From: Alphaproteobacteria bacterium | GTDB taxonomy: Bacteria; Pseudomonadota; Alphaproteobacteria; Micropepsales; Micropepsaceae | DNA length: 64,000 bases | Assembly: GCA_947474645.1 (NCBI GenBank) | Contig: CANJJD010000008.1 | Span: forward strand, 44,334-108,333 | Direction: 5' to 3' | Shown here: positions 10,385 to 17,652 of the stretch, one piece after another | Layout: the number at the start of each line of letters is the position of its first letter | How positions within the stretch are numbered: the first letter of the stretch is position 1 | Program-made: the position numbers and the translations under genes | The notes under the pieces: generated by a model | The model's input: only the letters and a program-made list of their open reading frames with translations | Database searches by the model: none | Told to the model about the DNA's origin: nothing

Positions 10385-10573
10385 TTAATCGGCGGAATTG
10401 CGCGGCGAAAAGGCGAAGACGAAGAACACCGCCGCCGCCAGGACCGAGACGGCGCTCAGCGCGCCGATGCTGGCGAAGCGCCAGACCGGATCGACCTTGA
10501 ACACCTGGAAGAAGGCGGCCACGCCCATGGCGGCCAGCACCAGTCCCAACGCGAAGTCTTTTACCCGTGCCAT
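10385..10573 (-). CDS. small two-helix membrane protein
   Basis: Unrecognised 62-residue protein. Two hydrophobic helices are clear (FALGLVLAAMGVAAFFQVF and IGALSAVSVLAAAVFFVFAF) with a short charged linker. An AAGGGG site precedes the ATG at 10573. It is separated from the cold-shock gene by 263 bases of leader DNA, so co-transcription is uncertain. Confidence 0.6.
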   Translation of the reverse strand: MARVKDFALGLVLAAMGVAAFFQVFKVDPVWRFASIGALSAVSVLAAAVFFVFAFSPRNSAD

Positions 10574-10746
10574 TCACCACCCCTTCGACACAGCGCTTAT
10601 AGCATTGTCCGGCGGAACTGCGCACGTCTGGGATGTGACCAGTGTCAGTCTCTATCCGTCTAAAAACGACGACTTGTCGTCATGCCCGAAAGCGTTTGGC
10701 GAGGCCCGGATTTGGCGCGATAATTCATGGCAAACGGGTGGAAAGC

Positions 10747-11190
10747 ATGTCTCTGGATAATGTCGATTTCAGGCAGGTCTTCGATAACACGCCCAGCCTG
10801 GTCCTGATCCTGGATCCCGGCTTCAAGATCGTCGCGCAGAACCGCGCGCATGCCCGCGCCACCCTGTCGGATGAACGCGGCTTGGTGGGCAAGAACCTGT
10901 TCGAGGCTTTTCCCGACAACCCCGCCGACTCCGCCGCCGAAGGGCTGTCGCAGTTGCGCGCCTCGCTGCTCAAGGTGCTGAAGACCAAGACGGCCGACGT
11001 CATCGCGCCCTTCCGCTATGACGTGCAGGGCGCGCGCGGGCCGTTCGAAACCCGCTGGTGGACGGTGACCAACACTCCGATCCTGGGCGCGGACGGCTTT
11101 GTACGCTGGATCATCAACCGCGCCGAAGACGTGACCGAACTGGTGGAGTTGAGAAACCAGCTGGCGAGCTCATTTCCGAAAAAGCCGTGA
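10747..11190 (+). CDS. single PAS domain protein
   Basis: A 147-residue protein that is little more than one PAS/PAC sensor domain: FDNTPSLVLILDPGFKIVAQNRAHARAT, LVGKNLFEAFPDNP, and the C-terminal PAC segment WWTVTNTPILGADGFVRWIINRAEDVTELVELR. No kinase, cyclase or DNA-binding output is attached, so it probably works by protein contact or is a detached sensor. The start at 10747 is chosen because it opens directly at the PAS fold; the upstream in-frame extension is basic and non-conserved in appearance. Confidence 0.75.
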   Translation: MSLDNVDFRQVFDNTPSLVLILDPGFKIVAQNRAHARATLSDERGLVGKNLFEAFPDNPADSAAEGLSQLRASLLKVLKTKTADVIAPFRYDVQGARGPFETRWWTVTNTPILGADGFVRWIINRAEDVTELVELRNQLASSFPKKP

Positions 11191-11223
11191 TCCGGTACGG
11201 TCTCTCCTGCAAAGGACCGCCCA

Positions 11224-11571
11224 ATGAAAGTCACGATTTATCATAATCCTTCCTGCGGCACCTCGCGCTGCACCCTCGCCCTGATCCGCGAAAAGGGCAT
11301 CGAGCCCAGCATCATCGAGTATCTCAAGACGCCGCTGAGCAAAGCCGAGCTCAAGGCCCTGGTCGCCAAAATGGGTGTGCCGGTGAAAGATGTGGTGCGT
11401 TGGAAACAGAAGGCCGAAGTCGTTGCCGCCGGCATAGATGAGGCTTCCAGCGACGAGGCGCTGCTGGACGCGATGGCGGCCTCGCCCATCCTGATGAACC
11501 GGCCTATCGTGGTGACGGACAAAGGCGCCAAGCTGTGCCGGCCGGAAGAAACCGTGGCGAGCTTGCTATAG
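11224..11571 (+). CDS. arsC: arsenate reductase, ArsC/glutaredoxin-dependent type
   Basis: Small 115-residue thioredoxin-fold reductase of the ArsC family. The catalytic loop HNPSCGTSR has C11, and the C-terminal RPIVV...LCRPEE contains the usual substrate arginine. AAAGGA precedes the ATG at the right distance. There is no ars operon nearby, so the arsenate role rests on family membership; some ArsC-like proteins have other redox roles. A diverged remnant of a second copy's 3' end lies at 12694-12802. Confidence 0.88.
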   Translation: MKVTIYHNPSCGTSRCTLALIREKGIEPSIIEYLKTPLSKAELKALVAKMGVPVKDVVRWKQKAEVVAAGIDEASSDEALLDAMAASPILMNRPIVVTDKGAKLCRPEETVASLL

Positions 11572-11596
11572 CCACGGACAGAAAGGGGCTTTGGGG

Positions 11597-12475
11597 ATGA
11601 AAAACCTTTCGCGGGCGGTGGTCCTGGCCGCGCTGGGCGCGGTACTGACCGGCCCGGCGCCGGCGCAAGGACCGGTCAAGAAAATCGTCTTTATCGCCGG
11701 CCCCAAGGAGCATGGCGACCCCGGCCGCCACGAATATGAGAAGGACCTGCGCGAACTGGCCTGGTCGCTGGAGCATGCCTCGAACCTGAAGAACATCCGG
11801 ACCGTGGTGATCGTCGGCAGGACGCCGCGCGATCTCAGCCTGCTCGCCGATGCCGATGAGATCGTGATCGACGGCAATGGCGACTGGCTGAAGACCGAGA
11901 CGGGCATCCTGTTTCCGCAATTCGCCGACACCAACGGGCTCACCTATGATGCCGAGACCACCGCCTGGCTGAAAAGCCTGGATGCGCTGATCAAGCAGAA
12001 GCATATCGGCCTCACCATCTTCCACTATTCGATGTGGGTGGATAACCGCGCCGGCCGCAACACCTTGCTGGACTGGTTCGGCGGCGCGTGGATTCCCTAT
12101 GCCTCGCACAATCCGGTGGATACCTGGCAGGTGCGGCCGCGATCCGTCCGCCACCCGGTGCTGAACGGCGTGACGCCCTGGACCTATCGCGAGGAAATGT
12201 ATTCGCGCTATTTCCTGTTCGACAATCCGGGGCGCACCGAACTCTTGGAAGCCAAGCCGGGCGATGCGAAGAACGGCGTCGCCTTCGGTCCCGTCTCCTG
12301 GGCCTATGCGCGGCCCGATGGCGGGCGGTCGTTCGTGTGGGGCGGCTCGGACTTCCACGACAACATGCACAGCGTGGAGGCCTACCGGAAATTCCTGCTC
12401 AACGGCATCGCCTGGACCGCCGGCATCGACGTGCCGCGCGGCGGCGTCGCCGCGCCGCCGCCGCCGGAGTTTTGA
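11597..12475 (+). CDS. ThuA-like exported protein
   Basis: About 292 residues. An N-terminal signal peptide (ending APAQ near residue 24) precedes a ThuA/glutamine-amidotransferase-like Rossmann domain: KIVFIAGPKEHGDPGRHEY, an interior TIFHYSMW, HPVLNGVTPW, and a C-terminal GSDFHDNMHS...LLNGIAWTAG, which is the usual ThuA ending. ThuA relatives occur in trehalose and other glycan use in the periplasm. No sugar genes adjoin it, so substrate is unknown. I prefer the ATG at 11597 over the TTG six bases earlier. Confidence 0.8.
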   Translation: MKNLSRAVVLAALGAVLTGPAPAQGPVKKIVFIAGPKEHGDPGRHEYEKDLRELAWSLEHASNLKNIRTVVIVGRTPRDLSLLADADEIVIDGNGDWLKTETGILFPQFADTNGLTYDAETTAWLKSLDALIKQKHIGLTIFHYSMWVDNRAGRNTLLDWFGGAWIPYASHNPVDTWQVRPRSVRHPVLNGVTPWTYREEMYSRYFLFDNPGRTELLEAKPGDAKNGVAFGPVSWAYARPDGGRSFVWGGSDFHDNMHSVEAYRKFLLNGIAWTAGIDVPRGGVAAPPPPEF

Positions 12476-12490
12476 AGAGGTGCGCCGGGC

Positions 12491-12646
12491 CTAGCGGCCC
12501 TGGTCAACCTGCATGGCATTGCCGGGGCCCGACGGCGCCGAGGGCTGGCCTTGCTGGCCGCCGAACATGAAGATCACCGCCAGCACCAGGACCAGTGCGA
12601 CCCCCGTGCCCAGGATCAGGCGCTTCTTGTTGTTGTTGTCCGCCAT
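12491..12646 (-). CDS. small single-span membrane protein
   Basis: 51 residues: a basic, Asn-rich start (MADNNNKKR), one transmembrane helix (LILGTGVALVLVLAVIFMF), then a Gly/Gln/Pro-rich tail. GGGAG lies about 9 bases upstream of the ATG. Function unknown. Downstream it converges on the ThuA-like gene. Confidence 0.6.
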   Translation of the reverse strand: MADNNNKKRLILGTGVALVLVLAVIFMFGGQQGQPSAPSGPGNAMQVDQGR

Positions 12647-12693
12647 GACAGGCTCCCTTTTTCCGGCTGCGGAAGAAAAGCCGGAACGGGGGC

Positions 12694-12802
12694 GTTGGTT
12701 CCCTGATGACCAACCCCATCCTGGTGAAATCGGCTGATTGTGGTGACACAAAAGGGCGCGAAGCTGTGCCGGCCGGCGGATTTGGTCAGGCAGATCCTCT
12801 AG
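12694..12802 (+). pseudogene. 3' remnant of a second arsC-like gene
   Basis: Translating on the plus strand gives SLMTNPILV, then, after a one-base frame change, RLIVVTQKGAKLCRPADLVRQIL and a stop. This matches the ArsC C-terminus at 11487-11571 (PILMNRPIVV, DKGAKLCRPEE), yet differs enough to come from a separate copy. The 5' part is missing. It ends 37 bases from the end of the retron reverse transcriptase gene, so it may mark an island boundary. Confidence 0.65.
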
Positions 12803-12839
12803 AAGAGAAAATTGACGCGGTTGAAGCGAGACTACCAAT

Positions 12840-14336
12840 TCATTTTCGCCGCGAAGACATAGGCGCATTGCTGCGAACAAGATCAATCGTTTCTCGGTAA
12901 ATCGCGACGGATCGCGCAATCGTGGGTGTCGGAAACTGGCTTAAATAGCCTATGTATCCATACAATTCCGCAACACGCTTGGCATATTTTTTGGGCTCTT
13001 GTTTTGCATGATGGAATATCGCGCGAATTCTCTTTCTATAATCGCGAGCGGGTTGCGCAATTTGATTAACTACCACCCCGGTAACAATCTGCCGGCCGTT
13101 ACTAGAAGCTATTCGCGTTTTTCCGGCATTTAGCGTTAGGTTATAACGACCGAGCAAAAACCCTTCGACTTCACTCATCAATCTGTTGACCGCAATTCTG
13201 GTTGGCCCACTCATCGTAATGTCATCGGCATATCGCGTGTAAGTGCAACCACTTTGCGAGGCTATTCGCAAAAACGTTTCATCAAGCTCATGCAGAAGTG
13301 CGTTGGACAAGATTGGACTGGTCGGGGCACCTTGCGGTAAGTGCCCGTCCTTTGTGCAAAGAATTGAGAGAAGTTGTGCTTCTGAGGGCGTAAACCCAGA
13401 GTCACGTAGTAAATGGGCGATTTGATCTTCGCTAACAGAATTAAAAAATTTACTGATATCTACGTTTCCGACAAATTTTGTGCCGAGGTGCTGCCGAGCG
13501 TTCGAAAGAACCGTGCGACCTGAGCGAAAAGCGTGATTTGCTTCCGAAACTTTAAGTCGCGGCAAAAAAACGAAGTTATTCAAAAGCCATTGTATGACTT
13601 TGAGAAAAACCCGCGGACTTTCGATGACGCGCATTGAGCCATCGCGCTTTCGAATCTCAAATGTCCTGTAATGTCGTGCCCTATTTCTAGCAATTTGCGT
13701 AATAAGGCCTGGCGAAATCCCAAATGCGACGCCCAGCGTCCGAAAATTCCAATCGAACGTATCAGGCAATAATCCGATCTGCGGCATCTCGCAGGCAATG
13801 CGAAGCTGCCAAGGTTCGCCGAACGAAATCAATTTCTGAAGTGCGTCGCGGGCTGAAGGCGAAGAACCAGTTTTCTGAAACTGCCTTGAGATGCGAGGCC
13901 AACGAGCTTGGCCAAGCGAATAGCGCAGGCCAAGATCGTTGGCCTCGCGTCCTTTTACTGTTGTCCTATTGTCCAAAGCTGGCGAAACACCAGCCAACTC
14001 CTTTGCAACTTCAGCCCGCGACACAAGAAATCTACGCTTATGAGCTTCTCGAAGCAAGAACAGACGAAGCTTATCTCTTACGCGGCGTGTGCCGGGATCC
14101 AAAAATTCGGTCCCGCGATAAGTGAGCGAAAACCGTCTATTTTCTCCCGATGAGACTGTGAGAATGCGGCCCAATTTTTCCTGCTCTATAAAAAAGGATT
14201 CAAAGGTTTCTGCATCGGGAATGATTCCGGCCGCTCTAAACATTTGAGCGAGATAACCCTTTACTTCAATCGCACTGGCAGGTTGGAGAACCCCTAGTGC
14301 TAGCAAAACAATTTGTTCGTTAGGGCGCGCAGTCAT
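12840..14336 (-). CDS. retron-type reverse transcriptase with N-terminal winged-helix-like extension
   Basis: A 498-residue reverse transcriptase. The catalytic motif is YADD (369-372), the first metal aspartate sits in NVDISKFF (291-298), and QGAPTSPILSN is at 335-345. The retron hallmarks are both present: NAxxH as SNARQH (278-283) and VTG in IVTGVVVN (417-424). Fingers and palm begin near residue 205. The first ~95 residues (LLALGVL...IEVKGYLAQMF...FSLTYRGTEFL) look like a winged helix-turn-helix, followed by a linker of about 100 residues. Its ATG overlaps the stop of the upstream effector gene (ATGA). AT-rich codons, unlike the neighbours, point to transfer. In known retrons this enzyme makes msDNA that restrains a toxic effector until phage infection. 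Confidence 0.9.
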   Translation of the reverse strand: MTARPNEQIVLLALGVLQPASAIEVKGYLAQMFRAAGIIPDAETFESFFIEQEKLGRILTVSSGENRRFSLTYRGTEFLDPGTRRVRDKLRLFLLREAHKRRFLVSRAEVAKELAGVSPALDNRTTVKGREANDLGLRYSLGQARWPRISRQFQKTGSSPSARDALQKLISFGEPWQLRIACEMPQIGLLPDTFDWNFRTLGVAFGISPGLITQIARNRARHYRTFEIRKRDGSMRVIESPRVFLKVIQWLLNNFVFLPRLKVSEANHAFRSGRTVLSNARQHLGTKFVGNVDISKFFNSVSEDQIAHLLRDSGFTPSEAQLLSILCTKDGHLPQGAPTSPILSNALLHELDETFLRIASQSGCTYTRYADDITMSGPTRIAVNRLMSEVEGFLLGRYNLTLNAGKTRIASSNGRQIVTGVVVNQIAQPARDYRKRIRAIFHHAKQEPKKYAKRVAELYGYIGYLSQFPTPTIARSVAIYRETIDLVRSNAPMSSRRK

Positions 14337-14877
14337 TTCTTTCTGCGCCTTAACGCCTTATCCGCCCTAGTTATGCCGCGCTGATCGTTTAACCTCTTTA
14401 TAAGAGGAGCTATGTCGAATTTGTTGAAGTCCACAAATTTAACAACGCCCTTTCCACCCTTTACCGCCTGCAGAGGACCTAAGTTAAAATAACTTTTGTG
14501 CCTTCGATATTTTTTATCTACCAACAAAATTAGGTCAAGGCCTGCGCCAAACACTCCGTGACTGCTAGCGAAGTGCCAACTAAAAAGACCTAGTTCACAA
14601 TGGGAGCCGACGCTCTCCGCGACGACAATTACTGCGCTACACTGCTCTCTAATATATATTAGCTCGTTATCTTGAGCGTTGATCGCTAGGCGCTTGATAT
14701 CTTCGTTGGCCAAGCCTTCGTCTTCACCAAGAACAACTTCAAAGGCTTCTTTTTTTAAAGCATCCATGATTTTCATACGGACGGCGGCGCCCGGATTTTT
14801 TTATGCAAAGAGAGTTTTGGCCCGCACAAAAAAACCCGAAAGACCGCAGTTCTTGCTGCGGCCTGCAACGATTGCAT
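14333..14877 (-). pseudogene. retron effector, St85-type/NDT-like, with a frameshift at an A7 run
   Basis: The long frame (14333-14776, 147 residues) has motifs VVLGEDEG, LAINAQDNELIYI, VVAESVGSHCELGLFSW and KSYFNLGP. These fit the nucleoside-deoxyribosyltransferase-like effector of St85-type retrons, with a likely catalytic glutamate in CELG. The missing start lies in another frame: an ATG at 14877 encodes ...RVFLCGPKLSLHKK, the expected first strand of the fold. The frames meet at seven T's (plus strand, 14796-14802). One extra A in the mRNA or gene gives HKKNPGAAVRMKIMDALKK and a 181-residue protein. It could be a real mutation, a sequencing error, or slippage-controlled expression. The stop overlaps the RT start. 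Confidence 0.72.
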
Positions 14878-15022
14878 ATGCGCTGAAAAGTCTACCTGCG
14901 TTGCAGATGGCACTGCGAAGTCCGCCCCATTTTTTGGCTCGCCCAAGCCATTGATGGGACTTTACAGCGTAAATTCAAATTATCCAGCCCATCGAATTGA
15001 GGCCGAATTTGACAGGCCGCCG
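14878..15022 (-). ncRNA. probable location of the retron msr-msd RNA (ends not resolved)
   Basis: Retron RNAs lie upstream of the effector and RT on the same strand. The 145 bases between greB and the effector start have several hairpins: TGGCT/AGCCA (14935-14950), one with a three-base loop around CTGC/GCAG near 14897-14911, and TGCAA/TTGCA at about 14863-14875. A further CCGCAG/CTGCGG hairpin (14844-14861) falls in the effector's 5' codons. I could not identify the a1/a2 inverted repeats or the branching guanosine with confidence. Confidence 0.35.
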
Positions 15023-15481
15023 TTAAATAGGCTGCTTTGAATTCATTACTTCTATCTCCCCCAATGGCTCATCCGCTTCGATGGTGTCGCCGGGACGGGC
15101 ACCCAGGATGGCTTGGGCCATTGGGCTGCGATATGAGATCCAGCCTTTGGACGCATCGGCTTCGTCCACCCCCACGATGCGGAAGGTCTGGGTGCGGTCT
15201 TTTCGTTTGATGGTGACGGTGGAGCCGAAGGCGACGGTGCCGTCGGCGGAGGGTGTCACCACTTGGGCGCTGCTTTTGCGGATTTCCCAATAGCGCAGGT
15301 CGCGGGCCAGGGTCTCACGCAACAGGATGTTGGTTTCGGATTTCATGCCCGCTTCAAGGCGTGCGATATGGGCCTCGATCTGCGCCAGGCCCTCGGGCGT
15401 GACGAGATTGGGCCCCTCATCGACCATTCTTTCCGGAGGCGGGGCGCTTTCTGCCGTTTCTTTGACGAATGCCCTCGACAT
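15023..15481 (-). CDS. greB: GreA/GreB-family transcription elongation factor
   Basis: A 152-residue GreA/GreB-type factor that would rescue backtracked RNA polymerase by stimulating transcript cleavage. The N-terminal coiled coil (LVTPEGLAQIEAHIARLEAGM...LRETLARDLRYWEIRK) and C-terminal FKBP-like domain (GSTVTIKRKDRTQTFRIVGVDEADASKGWISYRSPMAQAILGARPGDTI) are clear. It lacks its own strong ribosome-binding site; its ATG overlaps the stop of the upstream ORF as TAATG. Codons 1-22 and the last ~14 codons are AT-shifted (AGG, AGA, GCA, ATA, GTA), while the body is GC-rich. Confidence 0.85.
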   Translation of the reverse strand: MSRAFVKETAESAPPPERMVDEGPNLVTPEGLAQIEAHIARLEAGMKSETNILLRETLARDLRYWEIRKSSAQVVTPSADGTVAFGSTVTIKRKDRTQTFRIVGVDEADASKGWISYRSPMAQAILGARPGDTIEADEPLGEIEVMNSKQPI

Positions 15482-15657
15482 TAATGGATGCCTTGATGGG
15501 CCGGTCCGGCGCCTCGCTCGTGCTCGGCGCGCTCGTCACTCTCGCAGGTCCACTGGACTTGCTCGCGCACTTCGTGCGCCGTTCCTCGCCCTTCGTCCAC
15601 CATGCGTTCGGGTGGCGGGGCGGATTCGGCGGTTTCCTTGACGAAGGCGCGGGACAT
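15481..15657 (-). CDS. 58-residue leader ORF duplicating the GreB N-terminus
   Basis: Residues 1-23 are identical to GreB residues 1-23 (MSRAFVKETAESAPPPERMV, then DEG), but 13 of the 23 codons differ, all synonymously. After residue 23 the sequence is unrelated (RGTAHEVREQVQ...HQGIH). It has a purine-rich AGAGAAG site before the ATG, and its TAA overlaps the greB ATG. It could be a fragment of the resident greB left behind by an insertion, now serving as a translational leader. Whether the peptide itself has a role is unknown. Confidence 0.55.
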   Translation of the reverse strand: MSRAFVKETAESAPPPERMVDEGRGTAHEVREQVQWTCESDERAEHERGAGPAHQGIH

Positions 15658-15693
15658 GGCGGCTTCTCTTTTTGACGGCCCTTCGGGCACTGG

Positions 15694-15716
15694 ATGGCCC
15701 GGTCTAGCCGGGCCAT
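15694..15716. repeat. palindromic intergenic element
   Basis: Perfect 9-bp stem ATGGCCCGG/CCGGGCCAT around TCTAG. It resembles the dispersed GGCCCGGC-type palindromes of alphaproteobacteria. It may also act as a weak terminator between the 76-residue gene and the greB leader. Confidence 0.5.
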
Positions 15717-15755
15717 GACAAGAGAGCTTAACGCCGCCGAGAGGAGAAAGTCTCC

Positions 15756-15986
15756 TTAGGCCGCCGCAGCGATCTGTTCGTATTGGCCGGTCAGGTAGTC
15801 GTCGATATCGCCCAGCGCCCGGTTGAGGTCGCTGCCGCTGATGCCTTCGGCGCGGGCGTCGCCGGTCAGGCCGGCGGCCAGGCGGTCCACTTCCGGCGGC
15901 AGGCTGGTCAGGCCCGGCACGCTGCGGACATTCTGCGCCACCCAATTGGCGACAAAGCTCTCGACGGCGGCGTTGTTGTTTTTCAT
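15756..15986 (-). CDS. small uncharacterised helical protein
   Basis: 76 residues, predicted mostly helical ([55 protein letters not shown]). I do not recognise a named family. Its start overlaps the end of the upstream transglutaminase-like gene by 4 bases, so they are likely co-expressed. No signal peptide or membrane helix. Confidence 0.65.
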   Translation of the reverse strand: MKNNNAAVESFVANWVAQNVRSVPGLTSLPPEVDRLAAGLTGDARAEGISGSDLNRALGDIDDYLTGQYEQIAAAA

Positions 15987-16849
15987 TTGGGCTCCTGATT
16001 CTGCTCTTCAGTAACACGAACCGCCACTGTCAGGCGCGCACTTCCTGCGCCGATAAAGGTTCCGCTGACCGGCATGGCCTGGGCCAGGTCGCGCGCCACC
16101 GCCACCGGAATCAAATTGAAGCCGCCCATCTGGCGGTTGGTGGGATCAAAGCTGATCCAGCCCGCGCCCGGCACGAACACTTCGGCCCAGGCATGGGTGG
16201 TGGTGTCGCTGTCCTGCAGCGCGGGGTTGAACAGATAGCCCGACACGACGCGGGCGCCGAAGCCCAACAGCCGCGCCGCCTCCACGAACAGCACGGCAAA
16301 GTCGCGGCACGAGCCGCGGCCCATGTCCAAGGTGCGGCCCGGCGCCTGGGTGCCTTCATCCTCGCGCGCCTCATAGCTGGCGGTGCCCGAGATGCCGGCA
16401 TTCAGATCTTTCAGCAGCGCCAGCGTGTCGGTGGGATTGCTGCGCACAAAGCCGGCGGTCCAGGACGACAGTCGCCCCATGGGATCGGCATATTGCGGCG
16501 ACAGCAGCGCGCCCAGATCGGTGCGCTCCTCGGCCGAATAGCTGAAGGGGTAATTGATCGCGCCGACGGCGATGGGAAACACCGGCCAGGCGCTGCTGCT
16601 CAGTTCCAGGCTGACCGTGCTGTCGATCACCAGCCGGTCGGTGGGCGCATCGAACACGGCGGTGGCGATGGAATTGCCGAACACATCCTGCGCCCAGCTT
16701 ATGGTGCTGGGCGGGGTTGTGGTGATCTTGTGCGACAACAGGCGCAGCTCGCGGCTTTCGCGCGGGCGCAGCATCAGCCGGTGCGGGCCGAGGCTTACGG
16801 TCTGGTTGTAGCGGTATTCGGTACGATGGGTAATCGCGTAGCGCGGCAA
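15983..16849 (-). CDS. transglutaminase-like cysteine protease family protein
   Basis: 288 residues with the bacterial transglutaminase N-terminal beta domain ([25 protein letters not shown]) followed by the catalytic core. The triad is visible: C181 in [10 protein letters not shown]219 in THAWAEV and D235 in FDPTN. Family members are proteases or amidases and often sit with peptide-synthesis-like or circularly permuted ATP-grasp partners; none are here. No signal peptide, so a cytoplasmic location is likely. Followed directly by the overlapping 76-residue gene. Confidence 0.9.
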   Translation of the reverse strand: MPRYAITHRTEYRYNQTVSLGPHRLMLRPRESRELRLLSHKITTTPPSTISWAQDVFGNSIATAVFDAPTDRLVIDSTVSLELSSSAWPVFPIAVGAINYPFSYSAEERTDLGALLSPQYADPMGRLSSWTAGFVRSNPTDTLALLKDLNAGISGTASYEAREDEGTQAPGRTLDMGRGSCRDFAVLFVEAARLLGFGARVVSGYLFNPALQDSDTTTHAWAEVFVPGAGWISFDPTNRQMGGFNLIPVAVARDLAQAMPVSGTFIGAGSARLTVAVRVTEEQNQEPK

Positions 16850-16852
16850 GGA

Positions 16853-17092
16853 TCAGCCGGCGCGCTTGGTGCGCTTTTTGGGCGTCGCGGGCGGAGCATT
16901 CTCGGCGGCGACACGGGCGGCTTCGGCGTCCGTCGCTTCCTTCTCCAGGCGCAGGGCCTTGAGGCGGATGGTCTTGGCGTCGTTGGCGGCGCGTTCGGCA
17001 TCCATTTCCTGCTTCACCAGCGTCTTGCGGTCTTCCCAGGTCTGGAAGATGCCTTGCGCGGTGCGGCGGGCGGCTTCGGTCTTGTTGGTCAT
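16853..17092 (-). CDS. small charged helical protein
   Basis: 79 residues, rich in Ala, Lys, Glu and Arg. A long amphipathic helix or coiled coil is likely across residues 5-62, and the C-terminus is a basic tail (TPKKRTKRAG). I do not recognise it. It lies between the cold-shock gene and the transglutaminase gene on the same strand, 4 bases from the latter. Confidence 0.6.
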   Translation of the reverse strand: MTNKTEAARRTAQGIFQTWEDRKTLVKQEMDAERAANDAKTIRLKALRLEKEATDAEAARVAAENAPPATPKKRTKRAG

Positions 17093-17112
17093 GTCATGCT
17101 TTCAAAAGAACA

Positions 17113-17139
17113 GGGGCGGCCGCACGATGCGACCGCCCC
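17113..17139 (-). terminator. terminator of the second cold-shock gene
   Basis: GGGGCGG (17113-17119) pairs with CCGCCCC (17133-17139), and an inner CGC/GCG extends the stem past a mismatch. On the minus strand it is followed by TGTTCTTTT. It lies about 10 bases after the cold-shock stop codon. Confidence 0.75.
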
Positions 17140-17148
17140 AGCTTTGAC

Positions 17149-17352
17149 TTAGGCTTCCGACAGGTTGGCGGCCTTGGCGCCACGCGCGTCCGGCACCACG
17201 TCGAAATTGACCTTCTGGCCTTCGTTCAGCGTACGCATGCCGGCAGCTTCAACGGCCGAGGCGTGCACGAACACGTCCTTGCCGCCGCCTTCCGGCGAGA
17301 TAAAACCAAAACCCTTGGTGGAATTGAAAAACTTCACGGTTCCGACGGTCAT
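17149..17352 (-). CDS. cold-shock protein (CspA family), second copy
   Basis: 67-residue cold-shock domain with KGFGFI and [12 protein letters not shown]-binding motifs. It is a near-duplicate of the protein at 9918-10121: same length, same MT(V/I)GTVKFFN opening, few substitutions. AAGGA precedes the ATG. Such paralogs are commonly differentially induced by cold or growth phase. Confidence 0.95.
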   Translation of the reverse strand: MTVGTVKFFNSTKGFGFISPEGGGKDVFVHASAVEAAGMRTLNEGQKVNFDVVPDARGAKAANLSEA

Positions 17353-17652
17353 GATATTTCCTTATGTCATCGGGTTCCGCCCTGGCGAAATGCCGGGACG
17401 GCCGTGGAAACAAGAACATCTGGATCGAGGGAAGGTTTTCGGTTCGTCCGGCGCCCTCTTTGGGAGGGCAGGCAGAAAGACAGAAGCGCTTCGTCTGACT
17501 GGGACGCAAGAACCACGTAGGACCTGATATAGTCGCAAAGACCCTAATTTACAATGCGATGGCGCGAATTGCGCCGCCGGTTGGGCGTGCCTGGCCGAAA
17601 TTTTCCCATGCAAACAGGCCCTTAACGCCGGGGTTCCGACAAGGCTTAACCA
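17353..17652. other. 300-base gap: cold-shock leader and promoter region
   Basis: No gene seen. The part next to the cold-shock start is its leader and contains the element at 17377-17401. The rest (about 17420-17652) has no recognisable gene, repeat or RNA, and probably holds the cold-shock promoter and the end of the exoD transcript. Confidence 0.5.
17377..17401 (-). promoter_or_regulatory. leader element shared by both cold-shock genes (second copy)
   Basis: Counterpart of 10144-10166. On the minus strand CCTGGC/GCCGGG-type arms flank a short AT loop, with CCG and CGG at the edges. It ends 24 bases before the start codon. Confidence 0.5.

Noticed and set aside
14333..14776. Taking the 147-residue retron effector as complete
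   Set aside because: It lacks the first strand of its fold, and that strand (VFLCGP) is found immediately upstream in another frame.
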